From Gambelia wislizenii (lineage: Eukaryota; Chordata; Lepidosauria; Squamata; Crotaphytidae), in the NCBI GenBank assembly GCA_030847615.1, contig JAUMIR010000004.1:226466501-226530500 (forward strand): DNA of 64,000 nt, read 5' to 3'. Below are positions 34,291-45,672 of this stretch, in pieces. Position numbers and translations under genes: made by a program. The stretch's first letter is position 1, and each line of letters begins with the position of its first letter. Under the pieces are notes generated by a model. It was not told the DNA's origin, made no database searches, and was given only the letters and a program-made list of their open reading frames with translations.

Positions 34291-35234
34291 AGTTTAAAAA
34301 TTCTACTTTGTTGTAATTATAGAGAGTGTATTTTCAGCAGTTGATACAACTGGCACAACACATGGATTTCTTCTTTAATGGGATCTTTAGCCAAGACTTA
34401 CAGTACAGTCTTACACTTTTACTCTTAAGTAAGTTCTGTTAAGTTCATTGGGTCTTATTTGGAGATGTGACTATACAGCCTTAATGTACTTGTCTATTAT
34501 TGGAAAAACATTTAGAAAAAACATTTAGAATTACTGCCTCTAGCCTCTGCCACCTACAGACCAAGCAAAGTAATTGTTTTTCATGTGCTGTTTTCCACAG
34601 AGGACAGTAAGTTTATGCACGAGTGGCTTCTGAATCTAACTGGTGTTTTACAGCTTGGAAAAGTGAAGTGGCCATACTAGCTGCAGAATTTTGGGAGTTG
34701 TCCCCAAAAGTAATTTTTGCAAGCTCACCTACTTCTTACTTCCTCCCTCCCCCACTCCCTTTCTTTCTGTCTGCTTTAAGAGGACTATTTTTCATGTTAC
34801 TTTCTGAACTTAAAAATATTACACTGAAGCACATGCCTGAAAATTTCACTTACGCTAATGTTGGCTCAACTGAACATTAAAAAATGCCTCTGGAGATTTT
34901 CCAACCACCTTGCTACAGCCCAGTAAGAAGCGGTTAAAATGGGAAGTGGCCCTGAGCCTTTTCTTTTTTAAATAGCTGCTTAATTTATTTATCTTGGTTC
35001 AGTGCTATTCACCTTGGACTATTAAAGATATAAATACACTATCTTGTTATCTTGATCTTAATACTTAATACTATTGAAGTAGCAAGTATTCTTAATTGTG
35101 TACTGGTTTAGGATTCTTTTTAACAACAATGTAAGTTAATAAAACCTTTAAACTTTTTAATAATACTTGGAATTATTAATTTATTCACAGTCCTTCTTTG
35201 ATCGCTACTTGTATGCATTTATTTAAATATCCCT
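34291..35234. other. Intron, nothing recognised
   Basis: AT-rich with no supported gene or repeat end. Confidence 0.4.
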
Positions 35235-35640
35235 CCTTTCCCCCCCCCCTCAGTATCAAAAAGATTTCAGGGTGCTTTACAAGTAAAATTAAAACAAATG
35301 TTTTAAAACAATGTAAAGCAATAAAAATAATTTAAATATACTAAAACATATTAAATATAATGATAAGTAAAACAGATTTTAAAAATTAAAAAGTTTAAAA
35401 CTAAGTACATCACTATTTGAGATGAATCAGTGAGGCCCAAAGGCTTTGATGAACAACCAAGTTTTACTTGGCACCTAAATGAAATCTGTGTTGGTTCCAT
35501 GGGAAAGAAATTTCACAGTTGGGGAGCCACAGCTGAGAAGGCCCTCCCCTCTGTCCCAATACATGTATTGACCATCACTGGTGGAACACGGAGGAGGGTC
35601 CCCCCCAGCAGACTTCAGTCCTCAGGCAGGCAAAAATAGG
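35235..35640 (+). mobile_element. LINE-derived fragment
   Basis: An A-rich stretch (ttacaagtaaaattaaaaca) is followed by cacagttggggagccacagc and gagaaggccctc, a block common as a LINE 3' region in squamates. A second fragment of similar layout is at 61757. Family not fixed. Confidence 0.4.
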
Positions 35641-35813
35641 GAGAGGTGCTTCCTATATGTGAAGATGGAAAGAGAGTAAAATGGGACTGACACTTAAAGC
35701 AGCTTCAGAAAGCTAAAATCTCAAATTCTATCTAGTAGCATCAAGCTGAAAGAACTATCCTGTTGCCTTTGATGTTAGTAAGCATGCAATTAAGGTACTT
35801 TCAAGGATAAGTA

Positions 35814-36328
35814 CAGTCGTCCCTTCACATTTGCAGGGGTTAGGTTCCACGGACCCCCCCCCAATGTGAAAAATCCGTGAATATTGATTGCCCCCCTCCC
35901 CCGCCAAAGTGACCACGGGGCCTCCGGAGGCCCCATAGTCGCTTTCCCCGGACTCCCCACTCCCTCCCAAGGCCTTCACGAGGCCTCCAGAGACCCTCCT
36001 GAGGTCCCGTGGATGCCTACCTGGCCCTCCCCCCTCCCGCCCAGGGCCTTCATGGGGCCTACGGAGACGCTCTGTAGGCCCCATGGAGGCCTCCCCAGCC
36101 CTCCCCCCTCCCGCCCAGGGCCTTCATGGGGCCTATGGAGACGCTCCATAGGCCCCATGGAGGCCTCCCCGGCCCTCCCCACTTCCCTCCCAGGGCCTTC
36201 ACGGGGCCTCCGGAGGCCCCGTGTTGTGGTTTTGGGAGGGCGGGGGACCATCCCAAAACCACAAATAATCAAAGCCGCGAATAATCAAAACCGCAAATGC
36301 CAAGTTCGCGAATGTGGAGGGGCAACTG
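35814..36328. mobile_element. Tigger-type MITE with 75-bp hairpin repeat
   Basis: TA-flanked (35812-35813, 36329-36330). Left cagtcgtcccttcacatttg, right cgaatgtggaggggcaactg. The core has agggcctt at 36043, 36118 and 36192, a 74-75 bp period, plus a diverged unit at about 35969. Each unit contains a palindrome of the form catggggcct...aggccccatg. The open frames on both strands are products of this repeat. Confidence 0.85.
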
Positions 36329-37427
36329 TAGTTTGAAAATAGAGTGGAAAGAGAGCTATCATCTCTGCCGAAACATGATTTATAGGTTTTTGACTACAAG
36401 TGATTTATAGAAGATTTAGTGGCAACGCATGGCCTGTGAACTGCAGACATCTACTGCTGTTCCATTTGCTGCTGCTGCCTGAAACTGTAGTAGTGACAGA
36501 AAATACATGGTGTGGGAGGGGGCTTATAGAAAAACGCAGTGTGCTTGGTCTGGCCCACCTTCGTTTCTTTTAGGAAGGGAAGAAATTCTCTGCTATGTAG
36601 ACTGGCAAACCTTTATGGTGTGGAATAATGCGCTGGCACCCTCCTCAGTGTTATTACTTGTGAATTTTGATGCCACTTGCATCAAGAACTCTGGCAGTGG
36701 TATAACCGTGGTGAGTTCCAGCTGTCCTTTGTGGTTCCCCAGCCTCAGGTAGTTGAGGCTTTTGTGTCACTACTAGCTTAGAGGCTGCAAACATATGTGA
36801 CTAGAAAGCAAATGACCAGACAGAAACAAAGGTCAGGGTGGGTATGTAGCAGTATTTGGAAATTTGATTATTGTATAGGGTTAGAAATCGTTTTGAGGGA
36901 ATCCACAATAAAATGTTGCTGTAAGCTTAATAAACATTTTGGAAGAGTTAGCCCTGGTGGACTGTTTTTACAATACTTCTGCATTAGGAAATACACACAA
37001 ATCATTTTAATGCAGCAACATGGATTTATAACCTGATACCAGAAATTCTGAAGGAAACAATTGCATCGAGCATGAACAAGGTCTAAAAACTTACATAAAA
37101 TAGTGTGACTGTATAGGAGAGGTTGAGGCAGCATTAAATAATGATTGCAGATGTGTATGTAATATGACACAAGGCCTGATCAGACACTCATTTTGTGCCC
37201 ACTATGAGCAGAGAGTGTGTGAGAGAACTGATCTTATGTATGCAGTTGAATAAGTGGTAGAATGGACAATAATACCTAACATTGCAAGTTGGTATGGTTT
37301 ATTGTAAATATTTCCTGTGTGGGTGGGAAACCTCAGATCTACCCATAAGTAAAACTTAGCAAAGTAGGGAGCACATTGAGCTAAATCCTTCTCCCTGATA
37401 TGTTGGCTGTTGTAGTTCATTGTATAT
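36329..37427. other. Intron, nothing recognised
   Basis: No exon or repeat boundary supported. Confidence 0.4.
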
Positions 37428-38886
37428 TGCCAATCTCCCATTTTTGGACAAGGTTCTGGAGTGGGTGGTGGCCTCCCAGCTTCAGGGGTTTCTGGATGAA
37501 ATGGATTATCTAGACCCATTTCAAGCTGGCTTCAGGCCTGGCTATGGGACGGAGACAGCTTTGGTCTCCTTGGTGGATGACCTATGCAGAGAACTGGACA
37601 GGGGAAGTATGTCCCTGCTGGTTCTGCTGGACCTCTCAGCAGCTTTCAATACCATCAACCATGGTATCCTTCTGAGCCGCCTCTCTGGGATGGGGCTTGG
37701 GCCCACTGTTTTGCAGTGGTTCCGGTCCTTCTTGGAGGGGAGAACTCAGAAGGTAGTGCTTGGGGACTCCTGTTTGATGTCCTGGCCATTGGCCTGTGGG
37801 GTCCCTCAGGGTTGTGTTTTGTCCCCCATGCTGTTCAATATCTACATGAAACCTATGGGAGAGGGCATCGGAATTTTGGGGTGCAGTGTCACCAGTATGC
37901 TGATGACACCCAACTCTATCTCTCCTTTCCATTTGATTCCAAGGAAGCTGTCTTGGTACTGAACCAATGTCTGTTGTCAGTAATGGACTGGATGAGGGCA
38001 AATAAATTGAAACTTAATCCAGACAAGATAGATGTGCTCCTGGTCAGTCAAAAGGCAGATCAGGGAATAGGGACTCCGCCTGTGCTGGATGGGGTTCCAC
38101 TCCCCCTGAAATTTCAGGCCCACAGCTTGGGTGTGCTCTTGGACTCAACTCTGAGCCTGGATGCCCAGGTTTCAGCAGTGGCCAGGAGTACATTTGCACA
38201 GTTAAAACTAGTGTGCTAGCTGTGTCTGTTCCTTGAGATGTAAGATCTGGCCACGGTGACACATGCCTTGATTACATCCCATTTGGTCTACTGTAATGCA
38301 CTCTACGTGGGGCTGCCTTTGGAAACTGTTCCAAAACTTCAGTGGGTCCAAAATGCTGACCAGGGCTAGCTATAGGGATCAAATAAACCATGTGTTAAAA
38401 CAGCTTCACTGGCTACCAGTTTGTTTCCGAGCACAGTTCAAAGTGCCGGTCATGCCCTATAAAGCCCTATATGGCTTGGGTCCAAACTATTTGAAGGACC
38501 GTATATCCCAATACGAACCTAACAGAAGTTTAAGATCCTCGGGGGCAGGCTTTCTCTTGATCCTTGGTAAGGACATGAGAGAGAGCCTTCTCAGTGGTTG
38601 CTCCCACCCTTTGAAACACCTTCCTTGGCAGACTAGGCTGGTCCCCTCCCTGCTTTCCTTTCATCAGCAGGCAAAATGTGTTTATTTCAGAAAGCTTTTA
38701 ATTTGTAGCTGCAGACATAGAGGCTTTATTGGGGTGTGCTTTTATGTGTTTTTATTGTTTTAACTTGTATATGTTTTTTTTTTAAATAATTGTTACTTTT
38801 ACTTATTTTTAATTGTCTTTTTTTTAACTTATAGGGAGTGGTTTGGCACTGATAGGCGATATAGAAATTCAATAAATAAATAAATA
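37428..38886 (+). mobile_element. L2-type LINE, 5'-truncated
   Basis: Reverse-transcriptase text in two frames: LPFLDKVLEWVVASQLQGF, then FQAGFRPGYGTETALVSLVD, LLVLLDLSAAFNTINHGILL and GVPQGCVLSPMLFNIYMKP in one frame (37420-37962), then the catalytic YADDTQLY (Y codon 37896-37898) and ANKLKLNPDK in another frame (37584-38219). It continues as LLKQLHWLPVCFRAQFK-like text after a stop near 38217. It ends in an attcaataaataaataaat tail at 38867-38886. This is an L2-clade-like RT (finger-palm to 3' end) with at least one frameshift before YADD and a later stop; no endonuclease domain remains. Confidence 0.85.
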
Positions 38887-39444
38887 ATGTATAGCTTTTC
38901 ATATGACGGAACATTAACACAGAAAAAAAATCTTCCATTTGTAGTGATACAACTCCCATTTGCCATCTTGTTTTATGACATGTATAGATCTGAATACGAG
39001 CCTTGTATAAACATTTCTTTTAGACTACTGCATTTTAGTTACTACAATTCTGGGAATCCAGTCAGACTTCCAGTTTGGGTCTGGTATGAGAAGGAAGGAA
39101 GTTCAAAGAAGCAGTCTCGCTTTTTCTGAACAGAACAATATCTTGTCCAGCACTATACTAGAATTGTTTCTACTTCAGATTCCATTGATCTCCCCTTTTT
39201 TTCTTTCTCTTTCTGACCCCAGACTGAAGATGATGCATTTGCAAATTGAATTTCACATTTAGGATGAGAACAATATACAGTATTACACCGAAAAGAAGTA
39301 ATTTTAAAGACTGTCCAGAAAGAGCTTTTTTGATCTGCTCATACCCTTGGGCTCTAATAAAGAATACCTTGCTGCCTGCAAGGTAAATCTTAGCTGTAAC
39401 CAAGTATTATTTTATAAGAAAAACCACATAAAAATAAGAGTATA
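38887..39444. other. Intron, nothing recognised
   Basis: Sequence after the LINE tail with no supported gene. Confidence 0.4.
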
Positions 39445-39605
39445 GGCATGCCTCAGTTAACAAAGTTGATGTGTTCCTGCACATTACATCTTTTAACAGG
39501 ACCTTTGGTACTAGAGAAAGAAATAACATGGAAAGAATAGGGTTAGGTTCCTGCACCTCAAAAAAGAAGAGCAGTTCAGCATGTTTCTGTAAATGTTTTA
39601 TTCAA
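39445..39605. mobile_element. Tc1/mariner-like MITE fragment
   Basis: After TA, ggcatgcctcagttaacaaa opens the fragment. Its sub-terminal part (ggaaagaatagggttaggttc, aagaagagcagttcagc) matches 12180-12270. It stops where the truncated DIRS element begins, so the junction records either an insertion at the site or a later deletion that removed both the rest of the MITE and the DIRS 3' part. Confidence 0.6.
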
Positions 39606-39617
39606 AAATTTAAAAGC

Positions 39618-39755
39618 CTACTCGAATCGGTTCCACTTATAGAAGTAGGTTTTCCGAGTCGAGGGTTTCCTGGCAGCGTCAATAATTGCTTGAACCTCTT
39701 GAGGCAAGGGAGGAGGAAGGGCAGGATGAGGTGGACATAGAGTCACGGGTGGATT
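39618..39755 (-). pseudogene. DIRS tyrosine recombinase, N-terminal stub
   Basis: Minus-strand frame reading QEVQAIIDAARKPSTRKTY then FYKWNRFE and a stop at 39618-39620. The ARKPSTRKTY...W motif is the start of the core-binding (SAM-like) domain of DIRS recombinases. All catalytic residues (R, HxxR, Y) would lie downstream and are absent. Confidence 0.72.
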
Positions 39756-39887
39756 CTCCAGGCCGTCAGGCGAGTCGAGTTCGGGATGTCTGACCTTGCC
39801 TTGCTGGATGGTGAGTAGGTCCGGTCTGCTTGGGAGGTGAAGAAAGCGCCGTCTGGCCAGAAGCAGCAGTGGTGCGAACCACGGTTG

Positions 39888-41470
39888 TCAAGGCCACCAC
39901 GGCATGATGAGGATCGTATTCGCCCGGTCGCGGCAAAGTTTGGCGACGACCCTTGTCAGCAGCGGGATTGGAGGGAAGAGGTACAGGAACAGTCCGTTCC
40001 ACTGGTACAGGAACGCGTCTCCCCGTGAATCCTTGTGCCATACTCTGGAGCAAAATTGGTTGCACTGTGCGTTCTGGGCAGTCGCGAAGAGATCTAACAG
40101 AGGAGTCCCCCAGCGATGGAAAAGATCGGACACTACGTGCCGATGTAGCATCCACTCATGGACGTTGGAATTGGAACGGCTCAGTCTGTCGGCAAGAATA
40201 TTATCCTCCCTGTGGAGGTGGATGGAGTGCAGGAGGACATTCCTTTCCATGCACCAATCCCAGATCTGCAGAGTGAGTTGAAGAAGCTGAGGAGACCTGG
40301 TACCACCTTGCTTGTTCAGGTAGTACATCACGGAGGTGTTGTCCGTGATGAGGAGGACGGTTTTGTTCCGGACCAGCACCTCGAAGGCTCGAAGAGCTTT
40401 CTGGACCTCCAGGAACTCCAGAACGTTGATGTGTAACATCCTTTCTTTGCTGTTCCATAAACTCTGAATTTTGTGGCAGCCCAGATGAGCCCCCCCCCCA
40501 TCCGAGTAGAGATGCATCCGTCGTGAGGGAAGTGCTCAGCTGCGGGGGGGTCGAAGGGAAAGCCGGAGAGGACATTCCGCAGTACAAGCCACCAGTTGAG
40601 GGAGCGTTGGACAGTACGGGGCATCATTAGGAGCTTTTTGGGAGAGTCCTGCAGGTGGTCGAAGACAGTCAGGAACCAGTGCTGGAGTGGCCGGAATCGA
40701 AGTCTGGACAGACGAGTAACGGACGTAGTCGCTGCCATGTGACCCAGCAGGACCTGGATGTCGTGTGCCTGGACCCGCCGTGAACGCTGGCAACCATGAA
40801 TCAGGGACCGTAAGGTGTTGAATCGGTCCTCTGGAAGGTAGGCTGCTGCTGAGACCGAGTCTAGTCGGGCACCGATGAACTGGATCGCTTGTGTGGGATT
40901 CAAGTGGGATTTGTCCGTGTTGACAACAAGTCCCAGGGTATGTAGCACATCTAAGGTAAAGCTGATGTTCCTCTCGAGCTGGGCCTTCGAATCCACTACA
41001 AGGAGCCAGAAGTCAATATACGGGAAGACTATGACTCCGTGTTGTCGAAGATAGGCCGCCACCGGTGCCATGCACTTCGTGAAGACTCTCGGTGCCGTGG
41101 AGAGTCCGAAGGATAGAACACAGAACTGGTAGGGTTCGTCCCCGATCTGGAACGCCAGAAACCTCCTGTGGGCAGGCTGAATCCCAATGTGGAAGTAGAC
41201 GTCCTTGAGGTCTATGGACGCAAACCAATATCCACGTTGAAGGAGAGGAAGAATGAGAGCAAGCGTAGACATCCTGAATTTCTTCGGGATGATATACGAG
41301 TTCACTCCCCTCAAGTTGAGGATGGGACGGAGGCCACCATCTTTCTTCGGGACCAGGAAGTATTTTAAAAAGAAACAGAGGTGGCGATGATCGGGATCCA
41401 CAGGCTCAACAGCTCCTTTTTGAAGCAGGGTTTGAACCTCTTTGAGGAGGGGAGGGGAGGGCGGTGTCAC
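39888..41470 (-). pseudogene. DIRS reverse transcriptase-RNase H, broken
   Basis: The RT frame (41470-40328) begins with LKEVQTLLQKGAVEPV and has YFLVPKKDGGLRPILNLRGVN, ASIDLKDVYFHIGIQ and FGLSTAPRVFTK. The catalytic box, normally Y-x-D-D, reads YIDF (about 41015-41026): the second Asp is Phe, so the enzyme should be dead. RNase H follows: TDASLLGWGG in one frame, then CHKIQSLWNSKERMLHINVLE and LLITDNTSVMYYLNKQGG in another (40517-39888). The frame changes twice, at a 7-G run (40544-40550) and a 9- to 10-C run (about 40490-40499), on either side of the first RNase H Asp. Length is near that expected for the family. Confidence 0.87.
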
Positions 41471-41694
41471 ACGGATCCAACCTGTTGGGGGTTGTTCGTC
41501 GAACTCGATCCAGTAGCCCTGTTGTACAATCTTCAGTACTCAGTGGTCCAATGTTATCAAGGACCAGGTGTGCTGGAACGACGACAGGCGATCTCCAAAC
41601 TGGGGGAGTCTAAAAGAAAAAGGAAACATCATCAAAAGGGAGGAACTTAAAATCCCCTTCTGGCTTAGTCCTTCGACCGTTGTTTCGAAGGCAG

Positions 41695-44003
41695 TCAGTA
41701 CTCTGAAGTGGACCCCTGGCTCCTCACCGAGGAGGTGGAGGACATCAGTTGTTGGAACCGGGAACGCCTAGAGGATTGAGGCGTGCCACTTGGTCTAAAC
41801 GGCTGACTGTATGAAGAGGCATGCCAGCCCGAATGATGCCTGGGGCGGTAAGCAGAAGATGAGGCCATTGGCATACTGTACTTCCGTGCGGTGGTCCTCA
41901 TCTTCTGCGTAAACTCCAACTTCTCATCCGTTGAGGTGTTAAAGAGGCCGGAGCTGTCAAAAGGCATGTCTTCTATAGTGGCAGATGCTTGTGCGGACAG
42001 CCCCAAGGATCAAAGCCAGGCGTGCCTCCCTAGGGCGATAGAGCCCGCCACCGTCTTGGCTGCGCAATCAGCAACGTGGCGTGCAGAGTTCATCTGCTTC
42101 CCCGCCAGCAGTTGTGCCTCTGCTTGAATGGCCTCAGCGAGTCGTCGACGTTCATCAGGCAGGTCCTGGATGAGAGGCAGCATTCTCTCCCAAAGGACCT
42201 GCTGATACGCGCCCATGCACGCCGAATAGTTCGCAATCCGGAAGCTGAGGCCAGCAGCCGAATACAGCTTCTTCCCCATAATGTCCAGCTTCCTTCCTTC
42301 AGGGTCGGAAGGAATGGACTGCGCCCGTCGCTGTCTTCTAGGCTGGGCAGCCTCTACGATGACGGAGTTCGGTTTGGGATGCTCCTGGAGCCAATTGCTC
42401 CCATCTCCTGCCACTCTATATAGCCTGTCTATCCTCTTAGAAGTTAACGGGATGGACGAGGGGTTCTCCCATGAACACTGGGTCAATTTGAGGAGAGATG
42501 GCAGAACTGGTAGACACGCAGCGGAGGAGCTCTGGACTTGAGCCTCTGAGAGATAGGATCAAGGGGCTCAGACTCCTCAGTGGTCTTCAGATCCAAGGCA
42601 TGTGCCATATGGACCACTTGTTCAGCAAAGGAACGGACATCGTCCGTTGGTGAAGAGGAGTCATCTTCCAGGAGATCCAGCTGTGGGGATGGCAAGAATG
42701 GTAGGTATTCCTCAGAGAAAGAAGAGGAAGAAGAGGAATCAGATGAAGGTGATGGAGATCGACCCTTGTCAAGAAGAGATGCAGAGCGTGGCAGTGGTGT
42801 GGGTGGCCGCGGTACGGAAGGCAGCAGAGGTAGGGGTCAAACCGGCGACGCTTGGCAGGATGCATCCCTCAAAACCAGTCTCGTCGGTTCCCTCGGGAGA
42901 ATGGGTTCCTTATCCATCCCGTGGAAGGAAATCCGGGATGGAGATAGAGCTGCAGCATGAAGAGTTGCAGCCTCAGAGGTCAGTTGGAAGACCTGTTTGG
43001 AAATGGCCTCGGCTGTCAACCGTACTGCCAGCAGCACTGGAAGCACTGACCTGGCCAGGTCATAGGCACCATATGCCAACTCATCCTCATGAAACTTGGA
43101 AGTGGAAGGCCGGGGCTTATCCTGCATCTCGGTGGCTACAGCCGAAGATTGTTGGAGCAGCTCTGATCTGGAGACGAGCAAGGTAGGCGAGGGGCCATGG
43201 ACCCGTAAAGGGCGCTCTGGTTCGTCAGCAGAGCCTACCTTGACCTCCACAATCTCTAGCGACGGAGTCAGAGTGAGAGACCTGGAGCATGGATGCTCGG
43301 TCCCGAATCCTCGATCCCGAGGTGAAGGTTGAGATCGAGCCGCTGAGGCAGTTGATGTCGAGGCGGCCGGTGGAGGTTGCTGAGGCTGCAGTATAGCCTG
43401 TGGCCTCTCTTCAGTACGAGGGCACTTGGCCTTTTTCTTCTTATGGTCTTTGCCCTTTGAAGAGGCCGATGGCCCTCGATCCTTGCCTGCATCCTTGGGG
43501 TCAGCTTGGTCCTTTGAGTGGTCTTTGGAACCGGCAGTCGAGCCCAAAGAGGTTCGGCTCGCAGCCGAGGTTGGCTTGGAGGCATGCTTATGTGAGTGCA
43601 TCACAGCCTCGGGATTAGACGCTACCGATCGTCTCCGAGATGGGCTGGAGGAATGGTGGCGTTTTGCTGGTGGAGACTGTGAAGATCTCGATAAGGGGGA
43701 TCTCCCACGTTCTTGCGGGGACACCCCCTGTCCCACAGCCAGAGTCGACGAGGCAGATGGTATGAGGGCCTTCTCATACAAGAAAGATTTGAGACGTGAG
43801 GAGCGATGTTTTCTCACCTGAGGCGTAAAGGCCCTGCAGTGTACACATGCATCGACGTTATGGGACTCACCCAGGCAGATGAGACACCAGGAGTGGCCAT
43901 CTGAGCTGGGCAGCTTCGCTTGGCACACAACACATCTCTTAAAGCCAGTTTTTGAGGCCATAATCAGAGTAAAGTGGAGCAAGGTCAAAGCAGTCCGAGT
44001 CAA
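41695..44003 (-). pseudogene. DIRS gag-like protein, interrupted
   Basis: Starts MASKTGFKRCVVCQAKLPSS and continues HSWCLICLGESHNVDACVHC: paired CxxC motifs at residues of about 10-45, the DIRS gag zinc-binding head. A long Ser/Pro/Lys-rich linker (to about 42837) follows. A second part (42486-42010) has KLDIMGKKLYSAAGLSFRIA and ALGRHAWL, typical of DIRS gag C-terminal halves. An in-frame TGA at 42010-42012 separates this from EDMPFDSSGLF (42006-41695). A frame change lies between 42837 and 42486. Confidence 0.82.
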
Positions 44004-44405
44004 GCCGAGAAATCAGAAGTCGTAAACAAAGCCAAAGGGGCGCGAAAGTCGTTGTCAGAAAGCCAAGTCAAAATGTTGAGATCAAAAACAGCCAAGGGAG
44101 TCAGAGAAATCGTAGTCAGAAAAACAGTCCAAGTCAAAATCCGAAAGTGAAAGTAGTCAAAGCGAGTGAAGGTTCCTTTAGAGCTGCTAGAGTGGTGGGG
44201 AAAAAGGAACTGAGGGGATTTAGGTGGGAGAGCCTTTTAAGGGACCGTTATTGTGGGCGGAGCTACCACCAAAAATGTATCTATGCACATTCTGCCTAGC
44301 GATACTAGAAGGTTCGGTATGCACTGCGCAGGTGCAGGAATAACCCAACTGTGTGAATTCACAGAAGACCACTCGAAGATCTATGGTTACAGGTAAGCAA
44401 CCTGT

Positions 44406-44659
44406 CTTATCTTGTCTCCTGTGGCGTTACTAAGGCTGGTGTCACCCCTCCCCCAACAGTGTCACCCGGGGCAATTCAGCCTCTCTGTAGCCCACCTGCT
44501 CCCAGTGCCACCACTGCTCCTCTCTTCTTTTCTCTCTGTTTTGCTATTCATACATGCTTAGTAAGGGATTCTGTAGGCAGCAGCTATATACAGATCACCT
44601 TCCCCCCACCCTAGCTTTATCTGTCAGGGATACATTACTGGGCTTATCATTTATAAATG
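44406..44659. other. Unassigned sequence
   Basis: Flank of the DIRS 5' end. Nothing recognised. Confidence 0.35.
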
Positions 44660-44878
44660 AACCCAGATAACAGCAAACCCTATTAAAATAGAGGACTTCT
44701 TGTATAAACATACCATAGAGTTGTATTGGAAGATGTAGTGATTCCTAGAAAGGGCACCTCTCTAGGCATTTTCCAGCATGACTCTGTGGTATGTGTCCCT
44801 ATGGTACTTTTTTCAGCAGTGGCTAACTGAAAGCATAGATATTGGTTCGGTGGATATGGGGGGGGCGCGACCTGTACC
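44660..44878. mobile_element. Decayed Tigger-type MITE
   Basis: Shares aaaccctattaaaatagagg, ctctaggcattttccagca and agatattggttcggtgg with the intact copy at 26115. The right end (atatgggggggg, cgacctgta) is damaged and the left end is only weakly recognisable. Confidence 0.65.
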
Positions 44879-44932
44879 TTGCCTTGTTACCATACCCTAC
44901 TACCCCTTCCCTGCAATATAATTGTCAATATT

Positions 44933-45672
44933 GGACACTTCATGGGGTCAGGTAAACTGTGGTGATCCAACAGGAGGTCAAATGGAGGCCACAAGGACCT
45001 GGGAAGGTGTCTTACAAGTAATTTAGTAAGCACACGCAAGCTAGGATTAAGCAGAAGCCCTTAGTAAACAAGACCATTATGGAGGTATGTGCTAATTCCT
45101 TCTTGGGCCCCTTGGCAATGAGTCACACATCCTAAACAATCAAGTGACCTCCACAACCCAAATTCCCAGGAAATATTCCTCGGAACCCACTCCTGTTCTA
45201 CAATGCGAGGTTGTCGTAAACCATCAATTCCTATCACTCAGCCATCTAAGACAATCAGTGGAGTTTTGTTTTCCTTTGTTCCCCTCATGGGAGAACCATT
45301 TAGCCTCTGTAATAGCCAAAACACGCCTTGAAGGCACAAAATGGGTTCTAAACATCCCAGTCTAGACAATAGCAAGGTGTGCCACTGTGGAAGACACCCA
45401 GTCACTCTCTCTGTCAGTGTGCCTCTGGATCAGACTTTCAGTGCCACCCTCAGGCTTCTGTCTGAGTACTTCGCTTTTCTTCAGTACTGGTAACTATTGT
45501 CCTATCTCCTGAATCTATTCCTCTGTCCAACTTTCTGCCTTAACTCTTTGGTAGCCTTGTGTGATTCTTGTGAGTGTGTGTTGCGTGTATGAATGCTTTC
45601 TGTGTTATTTTCCAATAAAAACAATTTATTTCACTTTAAATTGGAGTTCTCTGCAGTTAGTACTGCTATACA
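44933..45672 (+). mobile_element. LTR, copy 2 of a family present twice
   Basis: About 740 bp, collinear with 19314-20054. Shared: ggacacttcatggggtc; gtgctaattccttcttggg and ggcaatgagtcacac; aacaatcaagtgac; gtctgagtacttcgctttt; ttgtgtgattcttg; gttattttccaataaaaac; cagttagtactg. A polyadenylation-like aataaa lies at about 45615. Boundaries are where similarity ends. The right edge abuts the LINE at 45673. Confidence 0.6.

Larger units (their letters stand above)
39606..44405 (-). mobile_element. DIRS-type tyrosine-recombinase retrotransposon, 3'-truncated
   Basis: About 4.8 kb on the minus strand in the order gag-like protein, reverse transcriptase, RNase H, start of tyrosine recombinase. GC and codon use are far above the surrounding intron. 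The 5' end (acaggttgcttacctgtaac on the minus strand, about 44404) is the terminal repeat type of vertebrate DIRS1-like elements. The element breaks off about 30 residues into the recombinase, so the rest of that gene and the right terminal repeats are missing. Confidence 0.88.

Noticed and set aside
37420..38219. Functional reverse-transcriptase gene
   Set aside because: A frame change before YADD, later stops and 5' truncation show a dead L2-type LINE.
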